A DNA stretch of 64,000 nt from Trileptium ribeirensis. Taxonomy: Eukaryota; Nematoda; Enoplea; Enoplida; Thoracostomopsidae. Shown piece after piece: positions 37,830-48,840 of the stretch. The stretch spans positions 36,114 to 100,113 of the forward strand of contig JASANE010001736.1 of assembly GCA_030248225.1 (NCBI GenBank). Direction: 5' to 3'. The position numbers were made by a program, and so were the translations under genes. How positions within the stretch are numbered: position 1 is the first letter of the stretch; each line of letters begins with the position of its first letter. The notes below the pieces were generated by a model. The model was not told the DNA's origin, did no database searches, and was given only the letters and a program-made list of their open reading frames with translations.

Positions 37830-39260
37830 TGCAGAGCATAGTGAAGCATAGGTATACCAACGTCTTTTGCGACTCCCCAGTGCAAGCTATGAGCCTCCCA
37901 GGAAGTCACAATAAAATTATGAATTTTGGGTGAAGGAACCATGGGGTCGCCATAACCCATACCCGTCGGTCGCAGAGCAAAACCAACGCCGGCAATGAGG
38001 TTCCCATGCCGGGGAGAGAGAGAAATTTACTAAGGAAAAAACACTTCTCCGTCGCTCAGTCGGAGATTAAAACACATAAATGACGGTTAAAAGCGTCACA
38101 TTTTTAACAACCATTGTATCTATTATTCAAAATACTTCCAAGAAACATAGCTTTAAGACAAAAAACACGCTATTGTAGTGACAGCCGAAAACCTAATATA
38201 TTGTCTATCGGTGAAATTATATCATTAAAGGTTGTGAAGAATAAGTGACGCTTAGTACGCGTTCTAATCCTATAAAGCGACTTAAAAACATTTTCTTCGA
38301 AAATTTCTTCCGTAGATTCCAATTTTCCATCAAAATTAAACATACAACGTGCTTTCCACAGAGCAAACTGACAATGCTGTATAACAAAATTAAAGCATAT
38401 TTGTTTGCTTTTAGACATTAGTCTTCTTCCTAAGATTAAATCCGATAATTCAATTTAACATCGGCAGCATTGGGGTCAAAACTGTAGAAATCATATGCTC
38501 TACTACAGTATATAAAAACGTGTTCATTTGTTCGTCTACCTCAAACCCTTGTAATAAACAAAAAGGACACGTACCTTGCGTCACAGTAAAGTTCGATACT
38601 CTATCATTCGTAAAAAGCCGCTGGTGCCTAAGTTTGTAATGTAAGTTCCTCACCTTACCATCAGTAAATTTTGATTTTGCCCATTCCCACGATTTTTGAA
38701 CATATCGTTGCGTTGAACCCAAGGTTTCTGCCCAGCGCAATTTTGGGGTTATCATGTTTGAAATGTATTTATTATTTATCCACAACCCATAAATTTGTTT
38801 GGGTCTTATTTTCACTATGGAGAATTGTTTACTGAAAATCCAGCAAAATTCCCTTGTTTTCCCATGCCCGAAAATCCCCCGGTGAAACTTTTCAGCCACG
38901 AACGACGTCACAACAAATTTTCTAATTTTACGTGCCATACCTCAAACTCCATAACTCCAGAATCGGAACCTTAATCAAAAAACAAAAAAGAGACATCAGT
39001 ATCTATCATATCACTATAAAATAAAACCAACCAGAGAAAAACTCGAAAGCTACGGTAAAAATAGCCTTGCTTCCATGAAGCGTACTAAAATGGCTTAAAA
39101 GCCTTCATTTTGACCTCTGACCCCGGACCACACCGCATATCAAATAATGCTCGGGGATGTACACGATAAATCAACTATGCCGATTCGTGCTCAAGAGGAT
39201 TAAAATCAGCTAAATCGTTCACGAGTTATGGCGGACCACACACATTGGGAATTTAAAATC
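37830..39260. repeat. Repeat family R, copy 2, split by a LINE insertion
   Basis: Matches copy 1 (11341) in direct orientation and copy 3 (52915-54470) inverted. The left part is 37830-38011 and the right part 38860-39260, including the phrase TGACCCCGGACCA. The interruption is a LINE 3' end with target duplication TTCCCATGCC. Confidence 0.7.
38012..38859 (-). mobile_element. 5'-truncated non-LTR retrotransposon (LINE) 3' end
   Basis: Flanked by the direct repeat TTCCCATGCC (38002-38011 and 38860-38869), so this is a genuine target-primed insertion. The minus strand encodes the C-terminal end of a LINE polyprotein in two frames. From about 38850 to 38453 it has KLRHQRLFTNDRVSNF followed by TCPFC, a Cys-containing motif of the C-terminal zinc region. 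From 38418 to 38170 it has FALWKARCMFNFDGKL. The layout resembles animal L1/Tx1-type elements. A frameshift lies between the two parts. The 3' UTR continues to 38012 and ends in a GA-rich stretch without a clear poly-A. Confidence 0.75.
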
Positions 39261-39629
39261 CTTCATCCCTGAAACAGACCATCTTCACTATGTTACACTA
39301 CGCTATGACTACCGTCACTGGTAGTAAAGTTCTATACACTTTAACTGTAATTTTATAGAATGCTAATATATTGACTAACAGCCTTACACAATGCTGCTAA
39401 ATACCGCATAAAAATTTTCTTGTTCAACCAGCGCTGTGCAGTCACTTTGACAATGGTTTTGAAGCCCTAAAATACGAGTTTTACTCCGTACGCAAAAAAT
39501 ATATAACACTAACCATATAGTTTACATTGATTTCGAGAAACCGGGAACAGTAAACAATAAATTAGAGACAGAAACCGCGTTGTATCTGTAACAGATCCTT
39601 ACGGATCGTTACGAGGTGGATAATACTGA

Positions 39630-39950
39630 CCACAGCCTAATGGCAAACTTTTAGCGAAAACCCATAATCTTGACCACACGACAATGGTCAACATTTACGA
39701 AAATCCTGACCACACGATAATGGTCAACATTTAAAATAAATCTGACCACACCCAATGGTTAACATTTTTTTTCGAGCAAAAATAAATCTGACCACAGTGC
39801 AATGGTCAACATTTTTTCGACCACCAATAATTATGTCCACAGTATAATGGACAACATTTTTCCGAAGACAAAAAATCCTGTCCATAGTGTAATGGTCAAC
39901 ATTTAGTCAAGTTCCCCAATAATCGTGACCACGTGTATAGTGGTCAACAT
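39630..39950 (+). repeat. Tandem hairpin units in element S copy III
   Basis: Seven units. Perfect pairing at 39671/39685 (TGACCA/TGGTCA), 39707/39721 and 39789/39803 (same), 39834/39848 (TGTCCA/TGGACA) and 39926/39940 (TGACCAC/GTGGTCA). Two units have one mismatch. Confidence 0.8.
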
Positions 39951-41189
39951 TTCCAAATTCAGCCACCAGTTTCTCCCCAACCTGGAATACCCGACGGGGA
40001 TAGCCCAAAGGGATACGGAACCCACCCTCGCCCTATAATACGTACATTTATGTAAGCCGAATCGATTAATCGCAAGCAAATATATATATATCAGCTGAGC
40101 TCCTCTATATAGACCCATTAACCATAAAGCCCTGTTGTCGCCTCATATATAGGTTGCCTAACTGGCACACACCTTGAACCACCGTATATACGTAAACCAG
40201 TGATCGAAACAGTTCGCAAGATCAATACGGTTATGTAAATACATAATTGCAGCAAACCAGAAATCACCGGATATATATGGATATTAACAATTGAAACAGA
40301 ATCAAAATCAAAGTATATACGTACGAAATCGGAACCAGTTTAATAGCACCTTATGAGCACATCCATATGTATATATATATATAGCCGAACGAAATAATTA
40401 GGCCCAAATAGTCCTGCTATGTAACCGGCTCGTGTATTTTAGTATTTCGGCCCGCACCGCCGACATTGTTTCGATTGAGATGGGTATCGTTATTGTTATT
40501 TCAGGGATGGGTAATCGCTGAGGAATCGTAACCGTTTGTACAGATGTCTATATTCGGCTATACACATACTGATTGTAGTGCCCCGATGGTACGCCTTGGT
40601 ACATATATATTGGCATTTGCATGATTCTTCTATCGTATTATTGGCCATAAAGGCATCATTGATACATGTACTTGAATTACCTACCATTGATATCTGCTTG
40701 AATTCTTGTACTACTGTTGATGGCCATAAAGGCACGTGTTCATTATATATACATATTATCAGGATCGTATCTTATAATCGTGTACCGTTGTAATCGATGT
40801 CGTAATGGGTATTTTCAGGTACAGAACCTAGCAAATTAGTGGGAACAGAAATTGTTAACCTGTTATATATAGATGTATTGTTGTTATGATCATTCACACC
40901 GTTTGTTGTATAGTATGCGGCCATAAAAGCGCCGCCCTGTCATTGTTATTCTATGCAATTTCATGATCATGTTGTACCATAATTGTACTATTATGTTTGA
41001 CTGGTCAGGCTATAAAAGCGCCTGTGTTTGGCCAGGAATTTATGTATTCTGCTTGTCGTACTTTGTCGTAATTTTTGTGAATTTTCAGGTTGGAGGTATG
41101 ATCCGTAGAGCGTAGCGTATTTAACGTGTTTTAGGACGAATTTTAGAGATTGTACGCCTGCAAAGTGATCTTTCATAGGTACAGAACGT

Positions 41190-41724
41190 GAGCATGGTGA
41201 GCCCTTGCCATGCTCTATTTGCAGGGAATTTTAGGACGGTACGACTCCCCCGCTGAACCCAGAATAAGTGTCTGCGTAGGAATTGCCCTACCCCGAATGG
41301 CAGGACCTCGAAATTGGTTACAAGTTTTTGTAGGAACTACTGGCCGTGACGGACACCCGTCACGACCGTCCTCACGAATGAGGACCACAGAAAAGTGTGG
41401 CTGTTCGCTCGAAAGCGAACGGCAATTGAGGAAATTATTTGAAAATTATAAGTGCAAATCGAAAATATAAAGTTTACCAGTGCTCGCTACACTGGTAATT
41501 GGTACAACTTTAAGAAATATCGTCTACCAGCGTTCAATTTCGCTGGTTAAGATAAGAAACAAAAGTTGAAAATTTAAGAAAGTTTGGTGTCAAAAGTATC
41601 GGCTCCGGTCCATAACTCCGGAACCGTGGAGAATTCGAAAATTTTATGCTCAACATTTATTATAGAGAATTTTGCGGTCTTTCGAATGAGACCCGTTTCG
41701 TGGAGATCCGACCCGGATCCACGA
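41190..41724 (+). other. Chain of seven perfect hairpins in element S copy III
   Basis: GAGCATGG/CCATGCTC at 41190-41215; GTGACGG/CCGTCAC at 41346-41363; GTCCTCA-CGAA-TGAGGAC at 41368-41385; GTTCGCT-CGAA-AGCGAAC at 41403-41420; TTACCAGTG/CACTGGTAA at 41474-41498; ACCAGCG/CGCTGGT at 41526-41547; TCGTGGA/TCCACGA at 41698-41724. Several recur in copy I at 5700-6180. This looks like a folded RNA or single-stranded DNA region. Confidence 0.65.
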
Positions 41725-42352
41725 ACTTAGGGACAGATCAGTATGTGCGTGAACGGCTTGAACACATTTAACTAAATAATTCAATGAATATTGGTCACAA
41801 AATTATATACCTGGTATCATTAGAATCCCCAGGACCGAGGCTTTAATTTAAACCCGGACGGGTCTAGCTGTGCCCACTTTTAGGTAATCCATAGGAAGAT
41901 TTCAAAATAACGCCCCGATCGGCGTGTCACCCCTCATTGGATTCCCCGTGTAGAGACGAACCCAAAAATATATAAAACTCCCCAGGAAAGTGTACCCCGA
42001 ATCCAGGGGAACCGTTTAAACACCCTACCCGGAAAAAAATTGACATGGACCCTCCCCCAAAAGTCTATTTTCCCCCTGTAGACCGAATACGGTCCTGTTA
42101 CATATCATTTTGTTCGGTCGGACGTACTGAGTCCGAATTCGAACTTCGTTTGGCGCTCCGGCCATTCCGCGAAGACCCCACCCTCTTTTTGCCGCTTTAC
42201 CCCCGCTTTTCTTGTTTTGTTTACTTAGTCGCGTCGTTTTTCGTCGGTCGCTGTCTCCAAGTATACACGTGTACTTATACAGACCAAGTACAGGTATCTT
42301 TTACTATCAAACCGATATTTCCATCGAGTAAACAACAGGTATGATATTAAAT

Positions 42353-42676
42353 TTATATAAATTTGGTAGTGGTGTATCGGCAGTTAGTTGTTCTTTTACA
42401 TTGGTGGCCCATCATAGCCGGCGTCTTTTTGAGTAAACAGTTTACGTCCAACGACAACTTAATTTCGGTAGCTGAAGTTAGTAAGTAAACATCTGAAGCT
42501 GAACTTTCTGGGTTTATATTAATTTTATTTAAAGTTGGTGGAAACTTCTTATTATTTTGACACGAAATTAATATCAAAGTGCCGTTACAGTTGTTGGGAC
42601 TCTCCAGCGTCTTGCTCTTAAGCAAACAAGCTTGACCCTTCAAGCTTGATAGGAATGTGGTATTAAGCTGATGCAA
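42353..42676 (-). other. Unassigned 107-codon open frame in element S copy III
   Basis: An open minus-strand frame (STFLSSLKGQ-like start, CNGTLILIS, LDVNCLLKK) in a stretch that copies I and II lack. I do not recognise it. It might be a fragment of an inserted element's protein. Confidence 0.2.
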
Positions 42677-43183
42677 GTAATGTTACGTGACACAAAATTA
42701 GACGCGTACGGATGGCTTCAAAGTTTCACAGTATAGAGCAGCGACAATTATAGGTGGTCGAACACTCGTCCTATGGATAGTTTAGTATTTACTTGTAAGC
42801 CAAGACTAGCTCCAATACAGTCTGCTTGGAGTTTATTTTAATTTTCTGGAAACCGTATAAAGTTTGAGGATTTTGACTTGTCGTTATATATATGTATATA
42901 TATTAAATGTCAAGTTTTGGTAGAGTTTTCTCTAAATTGGTAGAAGTTTCTAGAAGGTCAATATTAAGTTTAGGAATTTTATAGTAAACAAAGTCGTAAA
43001 TCATAGAAATTAAATAAGGTTCTATAATAAAATCGGCCCAAAATTTTAGGAAAAATGATCGGAATGTGGCCGATAAGAAAGTTTGTTTATTTCGGTCATA
43101 TTAGATCAGAAAATCGGCCAAAAGTGCTGAATAAGCACTTTAACCGTCCTTAATTTAAAATTTTAAAATATTTCAAATTTTCG

Positions 43184-43221
43184 TATAAAAGCAGAGACGC
43201 ACGAAGTCTCTAGAGTTCAGT
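43184..43221 (+). promoter_or_regulatory. Core promoter of element S copy III (TATA + Inr)
   Basis: TATAAAA at 43184-43190 and TTCAGT at 43216-43221; the spacing from the first T to the initiator A is 35 bp, as in copy I. A GTAAGT donor-like site follows at 43387. Transcription would run rightward through the hairpin repeats and the conserved 3' domain. Confidence 0.55.
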
Positions 43222-44223
43222 ATGACTTCGACAGCGCAGAGTTCGGTCGGTTTGCAGACCGGCTCTGGCGCTCTGCCTTCTACAGTGTTTTCGCTCGTCA
43301 TTGGTTTATTACTTACGATTGGTTTTTCGCTTTGATTTGTGATGGATGGACGCGTGCGATGGACGACGACCGTGGAACGAAGGAATGTAAGTGTGGACAG
43401 GGAGGCGGTTAGGGTTACCGGAAGTACCATATAGGTAGAAACCAAGTCACCAGTTAGCTTGTAGGTTCGAACATTGTAATAGTAGACGTAGCACTGGACA
43501 GCATCTGGCCTCCCCTGTCCACACTTCTCTTTTACATGATAGACCTGCCCGTCCTAGCTCGTCCCAAGGATCCCCTGTCACTGTTAGCCGTTCACAATCA
43601 GATCAATCCCGAAGTCATACTGGACCTCCCTCGGTCAAAGAGTTAGGGTACAAACGAGCGCGACACTCGCGCCGAGAATTTTACATGATTCCCTGAGTCG
43701 AGATTAGATTGGAAAAATTTTAGTTTGAGCTGACCGAGGTTAAACAAACCTTTTTCATGAAAGCATTTTGGTTAAGCAAGCCGTATCGATTAGTACTCCG
43801 CATCATCCACGGTCATACACGCACGTGCGCGTTTTACGTAGGACTTATCAAAGTTCGTTTTCAAGATTTTAATCGTTTTATAATTACTTCGGACGAGAGT
43901 TCGTCCTGTGGTTTTTGGCCTTGTTATTAGGAATTCACTAACATTTTGCATCGATCTACACTAAGAACCCGTGTGAGCCTCATTAATGAGACAATGGTGT
44001 TACCGCCGATGTCCGCTTGCTAAAATATCGTGTTGGAACTTAAATAGACATAGTGATTTAACGCTCCGTGAGCGAGATAGCTCACCTAGGTGGGAAGTTG
44101 GCGCATTTTAGGAAATACCCCAGCAATTTGGTTGACATTATGCCCGGATCTCTCGGAGGATCCGAGCTATATATCCAATGTTTAAAATGTTCGAATGTCG
44201 AGACAGAAACCTAAACCCGACGA

Positions 44224-44760
44224 CCCTAAAAAGGGGCACGCTCCCACCGAAAGACGAAAAATTCGAGTATCTTAGGATTTACTTCAGGAATGTAGCTGAA
44301 TCCTTTGCAGTTTCTTTATAGTATTATTTACCACTGAATCGGACTATAAAATCCATTGATTTCAAGTCGGAACCCTAAACCCGATGGCCTTGAAGAGGCC
44401 TAACCCAGCCAAAATGTCAAATTAAGATTAAAATTGAAATGTTTTAAGTTTTTCTCCAGGAATTTTGCTGGAACCTTGGCCGTTTCTTCGTAGTACTGTC
44501 TACTCGTAAATAGGATTGTAAAACTCGTCGCTTTCGCCTTAGAAAAAGAAACCCGACGGCCTTGAAATGGCCTAACCCCACTAAAAATATAGGTTCCAGT
44601 TTGAAATTAGAACATCTCTAGCTTCTCTCCAGGAATCTCGGTGAAACTCTCGCAGTTTCTACGTAGGCACGTTACTTTCGAATGCAATCACAAGATTCAA
44701 CTTTATTATGTGGAAATCATAAACCCGGTGACCCGATAGGGGTCCGCCCCCACCTAAAAT
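44224..44760 (+). repeat. Degenerate ~170-bp repeats, each with a GC hairpin (element S)
   Basis: Four units each contain CCCGA(T/C)GGCCTTGAA..GGCC-like stems followed by an ACTCCAGGAAT word and CAGTTTCT. Stems: GGCCT/AGGCC at 44396-44410, GGCC/GGCC at 44558-44572, GACCC/GGGTC at 44730-44744. Copy I has two units at about 8340 and 8500; copy II keeps one at about 19210. Confidence 0.65.
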
Positions 44761-46879
44761 GTGAGATGTTTAAAAGTTAAAATTCTTTCCAGGAATCTCG
44801 ATGATTTTTGCAGTATAAACAGAGGCCCGTCAGGCCTTCCGTTTGAGTTAGTCAGCCCGGCAAAGCCGTGGCTCCTTCAAAAATTATGAAAATTATGGAC
44901 CCGGGCAGAGCAAAATCCGCCCAGGGTCGACACAAGTTTCATAGAATTTCCTGCCTTACGCAGTTGTATATACAGCTTGGTAAGTTGGTTTTGGTTTTGC
45001 ATTTGCACGTCTTTTTGAGTCTCTCTGACTATATCATAGTTTAGCAGCACGAAAGCCGTCGGAGACTTGAATCTCCGATATACGGCCGCTGCAGTGAAAT
45101 TATCAAATTTACCAGGGTTGGTAAATTTGTTAGTAGTGGCAAAGTTTTAGAGAAGTAAACTTGACGATGTCGCTAGACGCGATGTCGGGTCTATCGGGTC
45201 TCGGCCCGACCGACCAATTTTTGTGAGGACCGTTGACCCGGTCCTAAGAAATCAACACAGGAGGTCAAGCCCAGCCGCAGTGCAAAATCTAGTCGAGAAA
45301 GGCTGGCAGAATAATGAGTATTTAGACATCAAAAGCCCCCCCCCGGTCTTAACTCAGAATATACGTAAAAATTAGGAGCGGAAACCAGGAATTGAACGAT
45401 TTAAAGACTCAAACCGAGTGCCCCTCAGAGCATAAAATTGGCTACGGTTGTCTTATCAACCGGGGCCTTCGTTTACTGCCCCGATTCGTCGAGCAGAGTT
45501 TGCTCGAAATAACCGTTAAATATTAGTACGAAATCGAGCTCATTTTTGAACGCTCTCCAAGTAACATTAATGTAGGTTTCAGCATTATTTGGGTCATGCC
45601 GAGGGCCTATGAGGTCTCGCCATCAGTAGTATCCGTTTTAGTTAAAATCATAGGCACAACCGCGTAGTAAAGTGGAACCCAAAATTTCGTTAGGAAAAGC
45701 TCAAAGTTTATGTCCCGACCTCATCCTACCGGGACCCCGTAAACGGTTCGAAAGGCAAGCCCGCCTGATCGTTCCTTTTCCTGCTGTTATAACCCAAGTT
45801 GATGTATTTGAAACGCCTATCTTTGTAACGACCTGGATCAAAGATCGAGTATAATTAGGGACTCAAGTTAGCAGAGAAATCGCATAGGAATAAATCGGCC
45901 TATTTAGAATGTCGTAAGGTTGCTCTAAACATGTATGTATGTATGCGAGTTGGAAAGAAAATTTTGCACCGCAACACCGTCGCACCATAGGATTCAGGAG
46001 TCGTACCGAGGAATATTTCATACTCTTGTCATGGTATCCTTAAGCATTTTTGTATCCATTGTTGTGTTATGTTGTCATAAGTTCACCTCATCGCTACTAA
46101 CTGCGAAAATAAGTAACCGATCATTATGTACCATAGTTTTGTGATTTGCATGAGCAAGATGAAGTCTCGCAAACGTCCCCTTGCACGCTCATCCCCGTAT
46201 CCCCGCCTCGTTCCGCCTTTCGCTTACCTGAACCTATTGTGTATCGGAGTACTCAATCTCGTCAGCGAATGTAGTACCGAGCCACTAGTTATTTCGATGG
46301 CGCCTTCATGATGTCGATAACTAACCGTAGCACCCATTAGTACTAATCTTAACTTCCCGCACTACTGTGTTTCATGAGTAAGGTAAGAGCAGCTGTCATG
46401 AGATAAGGCTTCACAGTATATGCCGTGTTTTGACTCAGCTGTGTGAGTTCAGTGAAAAAGGCGATGACTCCGCAACACTCCCCAACTGAAGCTCTGCTCA
46501 TTATGTATTAGCGTGCCGTAATTGTGACATAAAGCTTATTGTATCTACCCGTACAATATGTATCTGTCCGCGTACCCGTAAATTTTTGTGTAACTCATCA
46601 ATAAATGCTCGCTGAAAACCCAAATTGTCCTAGTGTTTTGTTGACCCACAGTAGCGATATGAATTGAAGGGGTTTGAAATCCGTCACCCCAAATCGACGA
46701 CCCACGTTCAGGTTTGACACGCGCATCGAAAAAGCAAACCTCAGCGTGACTCGCCGATTTCAATTTAGTTTGTCAATAATTGTTGTTGTACATGTACGAC
46801 TGGTGCGACTCATTAGGAAAGAAAATTTTAAACTCACGCTGAGCGCCCAAACTAGGAAAATTAGATGCGCGCTGATCCG

Positions 46880-47278
46880 ACGTTAAACGTCTAGGGATTT
46901 GTCGGACCCTAGTGGGGGCCACTGGCTAAAACAAAACCAAATAATTGCCCATTTTTAGAAAGTTAGAAAGAATTTTACACTTCCCGGGTTGGACGTGGAT
47001 AGGGAATAGTGGTACGGTCTCTTTGGCCTGTGAGCAGGTGACGGAGCCGACCTCCCTGGGGACCTCAAAGGTAGTACCTCGTAGACTACGTGCGCAACCC
47101 GTCCGGCAGGATCAGAACACATCCTGTGAAGCGCTCCTGCGGCTTGCTAAGCTCCGTCATTTCTTGGGCCTGACTCGCGTGGGAAAAGACATTCGCGTAA
47201 TTGAAACCCATCAGGTCCGCCCTTGAAGTCACGATAGCCGGGGTCGTATGGGCATTGCGTCTGGGAAGTGCGCAGTGC
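46880..47278 (+). other. Highly conserved 3' domain of element S (copy III)
   Basis: The equivalents are 10668-11070 (copy I) and 21354-21765 (copy II). About 165 bases from GGTCTCTTTGGCCTGTGAG to GGGCCTGAC differ at only about four positions between copies I and III, while neighbouring parts of the element have many substitutions and indels. Stems seen: GACGTT/AACGTC, CTAGGG/CCCTAG, CCTG/CAGG, CGTAG/CTACG, AGGAT/ATCCT and a terminal stem with compensated changes. It may be the functional core or replication end of the element. Confidence 0.65.
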
Positions 47279-47304
47279 AGCAGCGTCACGTCGATATTAC
47301 ATAT

Positions 47305-47938
47305 TCATCTTGCCACTACAATTATTGAAATGGCGGCATTTTCGCTGATGGCGCTATGGGGAAAAGAGGTGAAAAAATTTCTTCTGTCTTCTTTTTCTTT
47401 TTGGGTTTTCGTCCTCTGGCAGAGCGGCTGTATACCATAACCAAAACCCCTGAAGTACACCCCCGGGGTCCCCCCCTAAACTGACCAAAAACTGGGTTTT
47501 ATGTCTTTGCCAAATCTGACCATGCTTGCACCTTTGTTTCGCAGCCAATATATCGCTACACATGCATCACGTCATTAAACAGAGACATACATACGAAATT
47601 ATGCCGCTATGATCTGCTACTTTGTTGAACAATGATTTTTTGAAACAACTTCCACGGCCGCTATGGGCTCGATTATTGTTAGGCGACCATTTGGCAGAAC
47701 TATTGATTTTTCACAATTCGGCATGTGGTGTTTGTGCTCTCAAACGAGTTTCTATTAGGTTATAAATCGCGCTTAATACGATGGTTTTGTTATATACAGT
47801 TCAACTTGATTATATTATACCGTTTCCGCTGTTTCAAGTGTTTTGGCCTACCCTATCCGTAAAGTGATGACTGTTAAAATGTTTTTTGTGAAGGATATGA
47901 TTTTTAATATGTATTTTCTAACAAAAAGTAATGTCTAA
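47305..47938. other. Region without recognised gene
   Basis: Sequence from the end of element S copy III to a MITE-like terminus. Nothing recognised. Confidence 0.4.
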
Positions 47939-48160
47939 CCTGGCCTGTCCACAGTAGTTGTCACCACCACATTTCAGATACACCATGATCATCTTCCTAC
48001 ACTCGTCCCTTTTCCAGAACAATGCCAGGTTCATCAACGGAATCCATGATTTATTAAAGTGCCCTGATTTATGTATCCATATTCTAAATATTTTTAAACA
48101 TTAATTGCTCATATTTCTAATAGTAAAACGTCGTTTTATCGCCTGAAAATATTTGGGAGA
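47939..48160 (-). mobile_element. MITE-like family M, copy 1 (partial)
   Basis: Starts CCTGGCCTGTCCACAG. A stretch near 48085-48150 (ATTTTTAAACATTAATTG...AAAACGTCGTTTTAT) matches the reverse complement of 52620-52740 in copy 2. The far end was not found. Confidence 0.5.
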
Positions 48161-48840
48161 CAACGGAAAGTACCTGAAAGTAAGGAAATATGTGCCATAT
48201 AGAAAAAATTTGTTACCCCACTATTAAATTATCTGCATGAATATGGTGCCCTAAATATTTCTTCCGCTTTTCGGAAGACTGTACCGATGTTTCATACTAA
48301 TATTGAAGTATCTTAAAAATTGACGATTTTCGTACTGGGTTTTTAAAAAATGACACAAATTATGATGTATAGTCCTATTATTTATTGGTTATAACTAGTA
48401 TAAAACACGGCCTACGAGTGGGGGCCTTCGGTCAGCGTGTTGCTCTATCGAGACGCATCGTTTGCTGAAGGCGCATCAAAGTATATTAACGTGCTCGCAG
48501 TGCTTATGCCAAATATCAGACTTAATCAAAAAAGTTTACCCTTCGGAAACCTAACTTAAGAGCTATTCAATATAAATGTGACCCCAATTCGTCCAAGGCT
48601 GCAAAAGTTACGACTCAATAACTAAAGTACTCATCCAAAAGTGGGACCGACCAACAGTTAATACGTATAATTTTGTGACAGAAGACAATTTTCTTAATTT
48701 TGTGACAGAAGACAATTTTCTTAAGTATATATATTATAGGCATTGAAATTCTTTCAGCTGCTGATCCTGTTGGCGCCAAAACTTGAGTGGCAATAGGTTC
48801 GACTGATAGATTTCTGGTCGGATTTAGAGTTTAAAACCGA
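48160..48840. repeat. Spacer with a 27-bp direct repeat (48669-48722)
   Basis: AATTTTGTGACAGAAGACAA occurs twice in tandem, at 48669 and 48696. The rest of this spacer holds nothing I recognise. Confidence 0.6.

Larger units (their letters stand above)
39581..47304 (+). mobile_element. Element S copy III, most complete copy
   Basis: Order of parts: start ACAGATCCTTACGGATC; TGACCA/TGTCCA hairpin array (39630-39950); intermediate block (39960-40490); GGCCATAAA units (40640-41015); chain of hairpins (41190-41730); CGCC/GGCG block near 41912; a stretch not matched in the other copies (about 42240-43140); core promoter near 43184; long stem (43391-43524); GGCC hairpin repeats (44224-44760); conserved 3' domain (46880-47278). 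No ORF longer than about 107 codons is present and none is shared with the other copies. The ends are set by comparison only. It lies between the two host genes. It could be a large non-autonomous retroelement derivative or another class; no terminal repeats, primer site or poly-A were found to decide. Confidence 0.65.

Noticed and set aside
41190..41560. Hammerhead or other self-cleaving ribozyme in the hairpin chain
   Set aside because: I looked for a CTGANGA...GAAA core near the stems and did not find it in the correct arrangement.
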